Shown in pieces: positions 32,316-40,818 of a stretch of 64,000 bases of DNA. Under the pieces are notes generated by a model that was not told where the DNA came from, made no database searches, and was given only the letters and a program-made list of their open reading frames with translations. Each line of letters starts with the position of its first letter. Within the stretch, counting starts at the first letter, position 1. The DNA comes from Parundibacterium terreum (GTDB lineage Bacteria; Pseudomonadota; Gammaproteobacteria; Burkholderiales; Burkholderiaceae_D), in assembly GCF_014636315.1 (NCBI RefSeq), contig NZ_BMED01000001.1, positions 434,316-498,315 of the forward strand, read 5' to 3'. The position numbers and the translations under genes were made by a program.

Positions 32316-33830
32316 CTAAGCACCACCCCAGCCGCCGCCCAGGGCACGGAACGCAGCAACAGCGGCCCTTGCATTGTCTGCATGCACACGCGCCAACTGG
32401 TCGCGTGCCGTCAGTAACTGGCGCTCTTCCTGCAATACTTCGAACAGGCTGACCGCACCGCCCCTGTATGCGTCTTCCGATGCATCCCTGGCGCGTACAT
32501 GGGCTGCCACCTCATTGTCCAGCTCCTGCGCCTGCACTTCCAGCTGGGTGAGTTCTACAACTGCATTTTCAACATCCTCTGTGGCCCTAAGCATGGATTT
32601 GCGGTAGGCAATCAAGGCTTCCGCATTGGCGCCACGGGCCTGCGCCACCTCGGCATCCACCCTGCCAAAATCGAACAGTCTCCAGCGCAAACCTGCGGCG
32701 GCTTGAGGCTGGAAGCTGGCGGCCGATAGCAGGCTGCCGCCGCTCAAGGCCTGGAAGCCTATCAAGGCCGACAAGGAAAATTTGGGATAGTACTCGGCAG
32801 TCGCTACGCCGATACGGGCACTGGAAGCCGCCAGCCGGCGCTCTGCAGCGATCACGTCCGGCCGGCGGCGCAGCAGATCCGCAGGGCCCTGCGCCAGTGC
32901 GATTGCCGGCACGGCCATCTTCAAGCCTTGCGCCGGCTGCGCCAACTCGGCCGCATAGGTGCCGGGCTGAGCGCCCATCAACACATCCAGCCGGTTCAGT
33001 TGTAAGGAAAGCTCGGTCATCAGGGGCGGGATAGTGACTTTGGCCTGCGATACCGAGGCTTCTGCCTGCGCCACTTCGCGGCTGCTGGCCAGGCCATTAT
33101 CCAGCCGCAGGCGCACCAGTTCCAGCAATTTGCTGTTCGCAGCAACCTGATCCTGCGCAACCACCAGCCGCTGCTGCGCTCCGCGCACACGGAAATAGGC
33201 GTCTGCCGCTTCTGCCGCCACCGAGATACGCACTCCCAAACTGCCGGCTTCCGCCGCCTGCGCCTCTGCCTTGGCAGCTTCCGTGCCGCGCTTCAAGCCT
33301 CCGAATAAATCCAGTTCCCAACTAGCTCCCGCACCTATATCGGATAGGGTTTCATTTCTTTGGTAGCCGGGGAAATTACTGGCAATTTTCCCCAGGGGAC
33401 TTTCCAGCGATTGATGCTGTCTGGCCACTTGTGCTCCCAGCGAGCCGCTGGGCAGTTCTCTGGCGCCAACCTCGCGTGCAACTGCACGCGCCTGATCGAC
33501 GCGCGCCATAGCAGCAGCCAGATCCAGGTTCTGGTCCAGCACCCGCTGAATAATACGATTCAGGTCAGGATCATTGAAGCCGGTCCACCAGCTTTCCAGC
33601 GCAGGTGCGGCCAATGTGCCCTGCCGCGCACTATTTGCCTCCAGCGCCTGGTAAGCCTTGCTCACTGGCACTTGCGGCTTTTCGTAGTTCGGGCCTACTG
33701 TTGCACAGGCGGCAAGCCCTACAGCCATCAAAGCTGCCAGCGCGGCTTTCGCGGTCAAGGCAAATGCTGATTTTTTCCTGAATACAGCACCCTGCTCTAT
33801 ATATGCCGATGCTTCCAACCGTGTATTCAT
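32316..33830 (-). CDS. RND/MFS-type efflux outer-membrane lipoprotein (NodT/OprM family)
   Basis: A 504-residue outer-membrane channel of tripartite drug efflux. I choose ATG 33830, preceded by AGGATCAG; the ATG at 33857 is also in frame. An unusually long N-terminal signal ends in a lipobox VGLAACATVGPNYEKPQVPV, typical of this family. Two coiled-coil repeats (for example LAAAMARVDQARAVAREVGARELP and RDASEDAYRGGAVSLFEVLQ) form the TolC-like barrel-helix domain. It is divergent from the HxlR-EmrA-EmrB operon and is almost certainly the outer part of that pump. Confidence 0.9.
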   Translation of the reverse strand: MNTRLEASAYIEQGAVFRKKSAFALTAKAALAALMAVGLAACATVGPNYEKPQVPVSKAYQALEANSARQGTLAAPALESWWTGFNDPDLNRIIQRVLDQNLDLAAAMARVDQARAVAREVGARELPSGSLGAQVARQHQSLESPLGKIASNFPGYQRNETLSDIGAGASWELDLFGGLKRGTEAAKAEAQAAEAGSLGVRISVAAEAADAYFRVRGAQQRLVVAQDQVAANSKLLELVRLRLDNGLASSREVAQAEASVSQAKVTIPPLMTELSLQLNRLDVLMGAQPGTYAAELAQPAQGLKMAVPAIALAQGPADLLRRRPDVIAAERRLAASSARIGVATAEYYPKFSLSALIGFQALSGGSLLSAASFQPQAAAGLRWRLFDFGRVDAEVAQARGANAEALIAYRKSMLRATEDVENAVVELTQLEVQAQELDNEVAAHVRARDASEDAYRGGAVSLFEVLQEERQLLTARDQLARVHADNARAAVAAFRALGGGWGGA

Positions 33831-33904
33831 CTCTGATCCTATAGCCATTTTGACCACTCCTTTAAAAAAATCCTGAAAACTTCAAAAGTCACTTGCATCA
33901 CAAT

Positions 33905-33925
33905 AGTTACTAGTATAGAGTTACT
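33905..33925. promoter_or_regulatory. Candidate HxlR operator
   Basis: Direct repeats AGTTACT (33904-33910 and 33919-33925), with a TACTAGTA palindrome in and beside the first copy, lie between the divergent outer-membrane factor and HxlR genes. They overlap the presumed promoter of the HxlR gene. Confidence 0.4.
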
Positions 33926-33955
33926 TTCATGTTGATAGCAAGTGGAGAAATGACC

Positions 33956-34495
33956 ATGCAAAGAAAAAGTTTTGAAGGATCGAAATGCCCGATCGCCCGC
34001 AGCCTGGAACATGTAGGCGAGTGGTGGAGCATCCTGATCTTGCGGGATGCCTTCTATGGAATGACGCGCTTCGATGAATTCCAGAAGAGCCTGGACATTG
34101 CGCCGAACATGCTGACCCGCCGCCTTAACGGCCTGGTGGATAGTGGTTTGCTGGAACGCCGCCAGTACTCGGACCGGCCGCCCCGCTTTGAATATGTGCT
34201 GACCGAGACCGGCCGCGATTTCAGGCCGGTGCTGCTGGCCTTCCTGACTTGGGGTAATAAGCACTTCGCCCCTGAAGGCCTATCGGTAATTTTGTCCGAC
34301 GTCGGCACCGGCAAAACAGTAGATCCGGTGCTGGTCGATGCGGCCAATGGCAAACCTATCAACCTGGTCGACCACAGGATTGCAGCCGGCCCCGCTGCCA
34401 GCGAAGGCATACGCAGGCGCATCGCATTTGCGGCAGAAAAACGCTCCGTGCCGGATAAAAAACCAGACTTCCCGTCTGAAACAGGCAATGCCTGA
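33956..34495 (+). CDS. HxlR-family winged-helix regulator
   Basis: A 179-residue regulator with a DUF24/HxlR winged helix (residues about 10-95): CPIARSLEHVGEWWSILILRDAFYG, then FDEFQKSLDIAPNMLTRRLNGLVDSGLLERRQYSDRPPRFEYVLTETGRDF. The Cys at about residue 11 is in the place where redox-sensing members have a reactive Cys. I start at ATG 33956 (GTGGAG about eight bases upstream; longer starts at 33929 and 33950 are possible). First gene of the EmrAB operon and divergent from the outer-membrane factor, so the likely local repressor. Confidence 0.85.
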   Translation: MQRKSFEGSKCPIARSLEHVGEWWSILILRDAFYGMTRFDEFQKSLDIAPNMLTRRLNGLVDSGLLERRQYSDRPPRFEYVLTETGRDFRPVLLAFLTWGNKHFAPEGLSVILSDVGTGKTVDPVLVDAANGKPINLVDHRIAAGPAASEGIRRRIAFAAEKRSVPDKKPDFPSETGNA

Positions 34496-34548
34496 TAAAA
34501 AATATCCCGCAGCGAACCAAGCACACTATTAAACAGGAACGAACGATC

Positions 34549-35682
34549 ATGACTACCAGCACTGCCGCCGTCCAGACCGACGCAAATTTAATCCCGCTGC
34601 ATACCGCCAAAGCCAAATCCGGCAAAAAGCGTATCGCGCTGACCATCGCTGCTGCTGCGGCCATCATTGCCGGTGCCGGTTTCGGCTACCACTGGTGGAC
34701 CGAGAGCCGCTTCCTGCAAACGACCGATGACGCCTATGTAGGCGGCAACGTCACCGTGATGGGCCCCAAGGTCGCGGGCTATATCACGAACGTGGCAGTC
34801 ACCGATAACCAATTGGTCCACGCAGGCGATCTGTTGATCAAGATCGACGACAGGGACTACCAGGCAGCGCTAGCAAAAGCCGAAGGTGCAGTCGCTGCAC
34901 AACAGGCATTGCTGGCCAATCTGGAAGCGACCCGCAGCCTGCAAAATGCGGTGATTCAGCAAGCGCAGGCCGGTGTCAGCGCTAGCGATGCCGACACGTT
35001 GCGTGCACGCGATGATCAGACCCGCTACCAAAACCTGTCGTCCCGCGCCGCCGTATCAGTGCAAAGCTCGCAAAAGGCCGATGCAGACTTCAAGCAGGCA
35101 GTAGCAAACGGCCAAAGATCGCAAGCCGGCTTGGTCGCTGCGCAAAGGCAGATAGACGTGATAGGCGCGCAGAAGATGCAGGCGCAAGCAGCCCTCGCGC
35201 AGGCAGTCGCAGAGCGCGACATCGCCAAACTGAACCTGGCGTATACAGAAATCCGCGCGCCGATAGACGGCGTTATCGGCAACCGCCGCGCACGCAACGG
35301 CGCGTATGCAACACCGGGCTCGCAACTGCTGTCCATCGTGCCGGCTTCCGGCCTTTGGGTAGATGCGAACTTCAAGGAAGGCCAGTTGACACGCATGCAG
35401 CCGGGGCAGCGCGCCACCATCGAGGCGGACGTGCTGCCTGGCAAGGTACTGCATGGCACGGTAGCAAGCCTGGCACCAGCGACCGGCGCGCAATTCAGTG
35501 TGCTGCCGCCTGAAAATGCGACCGGCAACTTTACCAAGATCGTGCAGAGGGTGCCGGTACGCATCATCCTGGACGCGGAAGACTCCAGGCTGGGCACCTT
35601 GCGCCCCGGCCTGTCGGTAGTGGCCGAGGTCGATGTACGCTCAGAAAAACACGCCGACAGCAAACAAGCTCTGGCTAACTAA
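34549..35682 (+). CDS. emrA: HlyD/EmrA-family periplasmic adaptor subunit
   Basis: A 377-residue membrane-fusion protein linking an inner-membrane pump to the outer-membrane channel. It has one N-terminal membrane helix (ALTIAAAAAIIAGAGFGYHWW, about residues 27-47), a lipoyl-like half (TDDAYVGGNVTVMGPKVAGYI), a long coiled-coil hairpin (about residues 95-220), and the second half motif LNLAYTEIRAPIDGVIGNR. This is the EmrA type used with DHA2 transporters. It lies between the HxlR and EmrB genes. Confidence 0.92.
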   Translation: MTTSTAAVQTDANLIPLHTAKAKSGKKRIALTIAAAAAIIAGAGFGYHWWTESRFLQTTDDAYVGGNVTVMGPKVAGYITNVAVTDNQLVHAGDLLIKIDDRDYQAALAKAEGAVAAQQALLANLEATRSLQNAVIQQAQAGVSASDADTLRARDDQTRYQNLSSRAAVSVQSSQKADADFKQAVANGQRSQAGLVAAQRQIDVIGAQKMQAQAALAQAVAERDIAKLNLAYTEIRAPIDGVIGNRRARNGAYATPGSQLLSIVPASGLWVDANFKEGQLTRMQPGQRATIEADVLPGKVLHGTVASLAPATGAQFSVLPPENATGNFTKIVQRVPVRIILDAEDSRLGTLRPGLSVVAEVDVRSEKHADSKQALAN

Positions 35683-35693
35683 GCGATGGCATC

Positions 35694-37325
35694 ATGAGCA
35701 CAGCAACCCTACCCCTCCCGGCCGCCGCGCCAGCACAGGTGACCCTACCAGCGCCGGCAGCCATGCCTGCACCTGGCGAACTATCCACCCAGGCCAAGCT
35801 GATTGCCTTCGCGACCATGTGCGTCGGTATGTTCATCGCGCTGCTGGATATTCAGATCGTTTCCGCGTCGCTCAGGGACATAGGCGGCGGCCTGTCCGCC
35901 GGCGCCGATGAAACCGTCTGGGTGCAGACCAGCTACCTCATCGCGGAAATCATCGTGATCCCCCTATCCGGCTGGCTGTCGCGCGTGATGTCCACCCGCT
36001 GGCTGTTCGCCGCCTCCGCCGCTGGCTTCACTATCGCCAGCCTGCTATGTGGCATCGCCTGGAACATACAGAGCATGATCGCCTTCCGCGCCTTGCAGGG
36101 CTTCTTGGGCGGTTCGATGATACCGATGGTATTCACTACCGCGTTTGTATTTTTCTCGGGCAAGCAAAGGGTCATCGCGGCCGCCACGATAGGCGCCCTC
36201 AGCTCTCTCGCCCCCACGCTGGGACCGACAGTAGGCGGCTGGATTACCGATAATTTTTCATGGCACTGGCTGTTTTTCATCAACCTGCTGCCAGGCATCT
36301 TTATCACTATTGCCGTGCCCATCCTGGTGCGCATAGATAAACCCAATCTGTCACTGCTGCGCGGGGCCGACTATTTCGGAATAGCGATGATGGCAATTTT
36401 CCTCGGCTGCCTGGAATACACGCTGGAAGAAGGCCCGCGGCTGGACTGGTTCGGCGACAGCACTATCCTGTTGACGGCCTGGCTGTCCGGACTGGCGGGG
36501 TTGGGCTTCATCTGGCGCAGCCTGGTCATTGAAAATCCCATCGTTGATTTGCGGGCCTTGAAGGACAGGAACTTTGCGCTAGGCAGTGCGTTCTCTTTCA
36601 TGAGCGGCGTCGGCATCTTCGCCACTATTTATCTGACACCGCTATTCCTGGGACGGGTGCGTGGTTTTTCCGCGCTGGACATCGGCCTGGCGGTGTTTTC
36701 AACAGGCATCTTCCAGGTTATGTCGATACCGGTGTATGCATTCTTTGCCAACCGGGTAGATCTGCGCTGGCTAGCCATGTTCGGCTTCGCCTGCTTTGCA
36801 TTTTCGATGTGGAATTTCATGCCGATTACGCATGACTGGGGCGCCCAGCAACTGCTGCTGCCGCAGGCTCTGCGCGGACTGGGCCAACAATTTGCCGTCG
36901 CACCCATTGTAACGCTGACACTGGGCGGGCTGGCGCCGCAAAAATTGAAGCTGGCTTCCGGCCTGTTCAACCTGATGCGTAACCTGGGTGGCGCGATCGG
37001 CATCGCCGTCTGTGCAACGCTCTTGAATGACAGGACCAACCTGCATTTTGAGCGTATGGCCGAGCGCCTGAATAGCAGCAATGAAAACATGGGCCAGGTA
37101 TTGCAAAGCGTGGGCAGCAATCTCGCCGCCGCCGGCATGAGCGCCGCAGACTCGCAGGCAGGAGCATTGAAACAATTGTGGCTGTTGACCTATAGAGAAG
37201 CGCAAACCCAGACCTTCTCGGACGTGTTCCTGATCATCATGCTGTGTTTCATCCTGGTGACGATCACGGTGCCGCTGATGCACAAGGTAGCTCCGCCCAA
37301 GGCCCCATCTGCGGATGCACATTAA
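35694..37325 (+). CDS. emrB: DHA2-family MFS drug transporter (EmrB type)
   Basis: A 543-residue inner-membrane antiporter with 14 predicted helices. After a 35-residue Pro/Ala-rich cytoplasmic start come the first helix (AFATMCVGMFIALLDIQIVSASL) and motif C-like and D-like segments, for example LSSLAPTLGPTVGGWITDN in helix 5. The length and 14-helix pattern are those of EmrB/DHA2. It starts 11 bases after emrA. Together with the adaptor and channel it forms a complete tripartite exporter. The drug is unknown. Confidence 0.92.
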   Translation: MSTATLPLPAAAPAQVTLPAPAAMPAPGELSTQAKLIAFATMCVGMFIALLDIQIVSASLRDIGGGLSAGADETVWVQTSYLIAEIIVIPLSGWLSRVMSTRWLFAASAAGFTIASLLCGIAWNIQSMIAFRALQGFLGGSMIPMVFTTAFVFFSGKQRVIAAATIGALSSLAPTLGPTVGGWITDNFSWHWLFFINLLPGIFITIAVPILVRIDKPNLSLLRGADYFGIAMMAIFLGCLEYTLEEGPRLDWFGDSTILLTAWLSGLAGLGFIWRSLVIENPIVDLRALKDRNFALGSAFSFMSGVGIFATIYLTPLFLGRVRGFSALDIGLAVFSTGIFQVMSIPVYAFFANRVDLRWLAMFGFACFAFSMWNFMPITHDWGAQQLLLPQALRGLGQQFAVAPIVTLTLGGLAPQKLKLASGLFNLMRNLGGAIGIAVCATLLNDRTNLHFERMAERLNSSNENMGQVLQSVGSNLAAAGMSAADSQAGALKQLWLLTYREAQTQTFSDVFLIIMLCFILVTITVPLMHKVAPPKAPSADAH

Positions 37326-37343
37326 GGGATATTGGTGGTAAGA

Positions 37344-37375
37344 TATGTCAGCCTACCAAAAGGTAGGCTGACATA
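37344..37375. promoter_or_regulatory. TetR operator upstream of TetR gene
   Basis: Perfect 14-base inverted arms around AAAA, with the core CTACC-N4-GGTAG at 37353-37366. No T run follows, so it is an operator rather than a terminator. The same core occurs before the thiolase gene. Confidence 0.75.
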
Positions 37376-37398
37376 AAGAGCAAGTCACAGACAAAATC

Positions 37399-37971
37399 AT
37401 GAGTTCTTCCATTTATTCAGCACCGCCCAGCACGCGCGAGCAGATTGTCCGGATTGCACACCGGCTGATCCAGACGCGCTCCTATCTCGGCTTCAGCTTT
37501 CAGGATGTTGCTGATGAGGTAGGCATACGCAAGGCCAGCCTGTACCACCACTTCCCGTCCAAGGAAGCGCTGGGGGAAGAAGTGATACGCGATGCAACCA
37601 TGAAATTCAAGGAATGGACGGGCGGCATGCAAATGCCGGCTGAAAAGAAATTGAAGCACTATTTCCTGATGTACAGGAATGCGCTGGATGCCGGCCATGC
37701 AATCTGCCCGGCAGGTGCGCTGGCGCCAGGCTGGGATTGCATCAATGACGACCTGCGGGATGCAGTGCGCGAACTACGAAGCACGCAGACCAATTGGCTG
37801 GCGCAAGTCTTGGGCGAACTGCAGATACCGCAAAAGCAATCCACTGCCAAACTGGCGGCCTATATTTTTGCCGTATGCCAGGGAGCACTGGTATCGGCAC
37901 GCATGACGGAAGACGTGGCTGATTTTGATGCCGTCATCACGCAATTGAAAGAGTCGCTGCACCAGACATAA
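37399..37971 (+). CDS. TetR-family regulator of the thiolase operon
   Basis: A 190-residue TetR repressor: HTH region EQIVRIAHRLIQTRSYLGFSFQDVADEVGIRKASLYHHFPSKEALGEEVI (about residues 9-57) and a TetR_C-type ligand domain with ICPAGALAPGWDCIND. A perfect palindrome lies 24 bases upstream, and the same core operator precedes the thiolase gene just downstream, so it probably represses itself and the thiolase/hydrolase genes. An acyl-CoA or fatty-acid-like inducer is a reasonable guess. Confidence 0.9.
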   Translation: MSSSIYSAPPSTREQIVRIAHRLIQTRSYLGFSFQDVADEVGIRKASLYHHFPSKEALGEEVIRDATMKFKEWTGGMQMPAEKKLKHYFLMYRNALDAGHAICPAGALAPGWDCINDDLRDAVRELRSTQTNWLAQVLGELQIPQKQSTAKLAAYIFAVCQGALVSARMTEDVADFDAVITQLKESLHQT

Positions 37972-37974
37972 ACC

Positions 37975-38016
37975 AAGGCGCGCAAAGAGAGCTTATTTCT
38001 TTCGTGCCTTTTTTTT
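37975..38016 (+). terminator. Terminator of TetR gene
   Basis: Imperfect stem AAGGCGCGCAAAGA with TCTTTCGTGCCTT (one bulge, one G-T pair) and a T run of eight. It separates the TetR transcript from the thiolase transcript. Confidence 0.7.
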
Positions 38017-38025
38017 GCCTTTCAA

Positions 38026-38047
38026 AACTACCTATTGGTAGGTAGTT
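38026..38047. promoter_or_regulatory. TetR operator upstream of thiolase gene
   Basis: Inverted arms AACTACCTA/TAGGTAGTT around TTGG, containing the same CTACC-N4-GGTAG core (38028-38041) as the site before the TetR gene. It lies in the presumed promoter of the thiolase operon. Confidence 0.7.
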
Positions 38048-38124
38048 CATTGAAGCTAATCCAGACCACAAAAGGATGGATGTTTTTACCACCGCCAGAT
38101 GGCGCTTTACAAAAGGAACAGATG

Positions 38125-39258
38125 ATGAAAGCCGTTATTTCCGCCTACGCCCGATCCCCTTTCCATTTCGCCAAGAAAGGAGCCTTGGCCAATGTCCGCC
38201 CTGATACGATGGCGGCGCAAGTCGTCAAAGGCTTGCTGGAGCGCACAGGCATCAATCCAGCAGAACTGGAAGATGTGATACTGGGCTGCGCCTACCCCGA
38301 AGCCTCGCAAGGCAATAACCTAGCCCGCATCGTCGGCTTGCTGGCAGGCTTGCCGCACGAAGTAGGCGGCATGACTGTCAACCGCTTTTGCGGGTCTTCC
38401 ATGCAGGCTATCCATATCGCTGCGGCGCAGATAGAAGCCGGCATAGGCGAAGCTTATTTGTGCGTGGGCGTGGAATCGATGACGATGGTGCCGCAGGGTG
38501 GACTGAATTTTTCACCCAGCCCTGAACTGTATGAAAACACCGATGCCTATATTTCCATGGGCGACACGGCAGAAAACGTGGCCGAGCGCTGGAAAGTCAG
38601 CCGTGCCGACCAGGAAATGCTGGCCGTGCAATCCCATCAAAAGGCTGCGGCAGCGCGTGAGCAAGGCCGTTTGAAGGATGAGATCATTCCTATCCGCAAT
38701 GCCGACGGTGAACTGATTTCCACTGACGGCTGCATACGCCCGACCACATCGGCAGAGGCATTGGCCGCACTGCGTCCGGTCTTCCGTGAAAACGGCGTAG
38801 TAACCGCAGGCACCTCGTCACCGCTAACGGACGGTGCAGTAGCCGTGCTGGTGACCACCGATGAATTTGCGCTGCGCCACAACTTGCAGCGCCTGGCACG
38901 CATCAAGTCTTATGCCACCGTCGGCGTTGACCCTGCTGTCATGGGCATCGGTCCTATCCCGGCCACCCGCAAGGCACTGGCACGCGCAGGGCTGACCGTT
39001 GCCGACCTGGGCGTGGTGGAAATCAACGAAGCGTTTTCATCGCAAGCCTTGGCCTGCATACGCGAGCTCGGCCTGGACCCGGCCACTGTCAACCTTGACG
39101 GCGGCGGTCTGGCGATAGGCCATCCGCTGGGAGCAACCGGTGCGCGCATCACCGGCAAAGCCGCCGCGTTGCTGGTGCGCGAAAAAGCCAAATATGCGCT
39201 GGCAACGCAATGCATAGGCGGTGGACAGGGTATTGCCACCATTCTTGAAGCCATTTAA
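38125..39258 (+). CDS. Acetyl-CoA C-acyltransferase (thiolase)
   Basis: A 377-residue thiolase that cleaves 3-ketoacyl-CoA or condenses acetyl-CoA units. I start at the second of two adjacent ATGs (38125), seven bases after AAGGA. The nucleophilic Cys is in NRFCGSSMQ (Cys about 89), the catalytic His in GLAIGHPLGATGAR (about residue 335) and the second Cys in QCIGGGQG (about 365). It is shorter than the approximately 390-400 residues usual for this family. It is followed 20 bases later by an alpha/beta hydrolase, both downstream of a TetR operator. Confidence 0.93.
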   Translation: MKAVISAYARSPFHFAKKGALANVRPDTMAAQVVKGLLERTGINPAELEDVILGCAYPEASQGNNLARIVGLLAGLPHEVGGMTVNRFCGSSMQAIHIAAAQIEAGIGEAYLCVGVESMTMVPQGGLNFSPSPELYENTDAYISMGDTAENVAERWKVSRADQEMLAVQSHQKAAAAREQGRLKDEIIPIRNADGELISTDGCIRPTTSAEALAALRPVFRENGVVTAGTSSPLTDGAVAVLVTTDEFALRHNLQRLARIKSYATVGVDPAVMGIGPIPATRKALARAGLTVADLGVVEINEAFSSQALACIRELGLDPATVNLDGGGLAIGHPLGATGARITGKAAALLVREKAKYALATQCIGGGQGIATILEAI

Positions 39259-39278
39259 TCATCAGCAAGAAAGCGATC

Positions 39279-40067
39279 ATGAGCGAAGTCAAGCCAGACC
39301 AAGTAGAGGCCTTGTTTCACGGCTTTACCCATCCGCGCCGCAAGCCGCTCAGCGATGCCGAGCAAGGCCTGCTGGATCAGGCCGAAGCGCACGATATCGT
39401 GCACGAAGGCCTGCATCTGTCGGCATGGCTGTGGGGCAAGCAGCACCCGGTTGAACGACGGGTACTGCTGATGCATGGCTGGGAAAGCCGGGCAGCACAC
39501 TGGGGTGGGTTCGTGCCTGCGCTGCTTGCTGCCGACTTCCAGGTGTGCGCCTTCGATGGGCCGGCACATGGGGATTCCGATGGACAGCAGGCCGACGTCA
39601 TCTCCTTTGGCCGTGCCGCCGCCAGCGTGGCGCAGTATTTTGGTCCGCTACACGCAACGATAGGCCACTCGGCAGGCTCACCGGCGACTCTGTATGCGTT
39701 CTCGCAAGGGATAAAGGTCAATGCCAGCGTGCACATCAGCGGCCCCTCTTCCCTGGTGCGCATGCTGGGCAACCTGGAGCGCGGCATGCTTCCTGCAGAA
39801 CTCAGGCAGGCATTCCGGCAGCGCTTCGAGGCTTATCTGGGGCAGCCCGCCAGCGCGATGGATATCGAGAGCCTGCAGCATGGCCTGCGCCACCGCGCGC
39901 TGATCGTGCATGACAGGGAAGATGCCGAGGTGCCATACAGCGAGGCTGTCGCCCTGCAGCAGGCATGGCCGCAAGCGGAGCTGGTGTCTGTGGAGGGACT
40001 GGGGCACAGGCGCATCCTGAAAGATCCGGATGTGATTGCACGCACGATTGCTTTCCTGGCGAACTGA
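39279..40067 (+). CDS. Alpha/beta hydrolase
   Basis: A 262-residue serine hydrolase. The fold shows VLLMHGWESRAAHWGGFVPAL (oxyanion loop, about residues 62-82), the nucleophile elbow GHSAG with Ser at 131, an acid in HDREDAEVPYSEA (about 210-222) and His in VEGLGHRRIL (about 245). It resembles short-chain esterases. It follows the thiolase by 20 bases and may process an ester or thioester in the same pathway. Substrate unknown. Confidence 0.88.
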   Translation: MSEVKPDQVEALFHGFTHPRRKPLSDAEQGLLDQAEAHDIVHEGLHLSAWLWGKQHPVERRVLLMHGWESRAAHWGGFVPALLAADFQVCAFDGPAHGDSDGQQADVISFGRAAASVAQYFGPLHATIGHSAGSPATLYAFSQGIKVNASVHISGPSSLVRMLGNLERGMLPAELRQAFRQRFEAYLGQPASAMDIESLQHGLRHRALIVHDREDAEVPYSEAVALQQAWPQAELVSVEGLGHRRILKDPDVIARTIAFLAN

Positions 40068-40155
40068 GCAAAAATTGAACAGAAAATAAATGCAGGGCAT
40101 CCTTTTCACTAAATGCCCGGTGTTTTAATAAATTCATTGCATGCCGCTAAATTCT

Positions 40156-40692
40156 CTACAAGTCCTTGAATTCACTGCGTAACAGGGAATACACGACGAT
40201 ATCGAAGATCACACCGTTTTCGCTGGAAGCGCCACGGGCAATTCCTTCCCTGGTAAAACCGCATTTCTGCGCAACTCTTTCCGAGCCGATATTGCCATTG
40301 TTCAGCGTCAGTTGCAGGCGATTGAAATGGCGGGTCTTGAACAAATACCTAACCAGGGTCTTCAACGCATCGCTGGCATAACCCTTACCCATATCTTCCT
40401 TGCGGAAAATACGGTAGCCGACTTCAAAGCCGTCATAAAACATATTCGGCGGAAAATAGCTGACAAAACCTATCATGCGCTGCATACCATTGCTGTCGTC
40501 CACGATCAGCAAGCGGCCTTTGGTATCGCCCAGGAAACCGGTTTCGCGGAATTCCTGCTTGATACCGACCTCGGATACCAGTTTTATCGAAGAAAACGGC
40601 CCTACCCCGCTGATGTCATTGCGCAGGTTGATAAATTCATCCAGGTCGGTTTCCTTGAAGGGCCTCAGATTGCAGCGTTCCCCTTTTAGCAT
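40156..40692 (-). CDS. GNAT acetyltransferase, RimJ/RimL type
   Basis: A 178-residue N-acetyltransferase. LKGERCNLRPFKETDLDEF opens it, VGYRIFRKEDMGKGYASDALKTLVRYLF (about residues 90-117) is the acetyl-CoA loop, and NRLQLTLNNGNIGSERVAQKCGFTREGI (about 124-151) is the RimJ/RimL hallmark. Substrate may be a ribosomal or other protein N-terminus or a small amine. Single gene. Confidence 0.88.
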   Translation of the reverse strand: MLKGERCNLRPFKETDLDEFINLRNDISGVGPFSSIKLVSEVGIKQEFRETGFLGDTKGRLLIVDDSNGMQRMIGFVSYFPPNMFYDGFEVGYRIFRKEDMGKGYASDALKTLVRYLFKTRHFNRLQLTLNNGNIGSERVAQKCGFTREGIARGASSENGVIFDIVVYSLLRSEFKDL

Positions 40693-40818
40693 TGTGTGTT
40701 CTCTATGAATAGGATGGAAGTTGCCTGCAAAAACCAGCGCACAAAAACACGGCTAGCTAATGCAGGTTCATTGCCATAATATCATCAACAGCACAACTCA
40801 GGATGCCGCGGAAACGGC

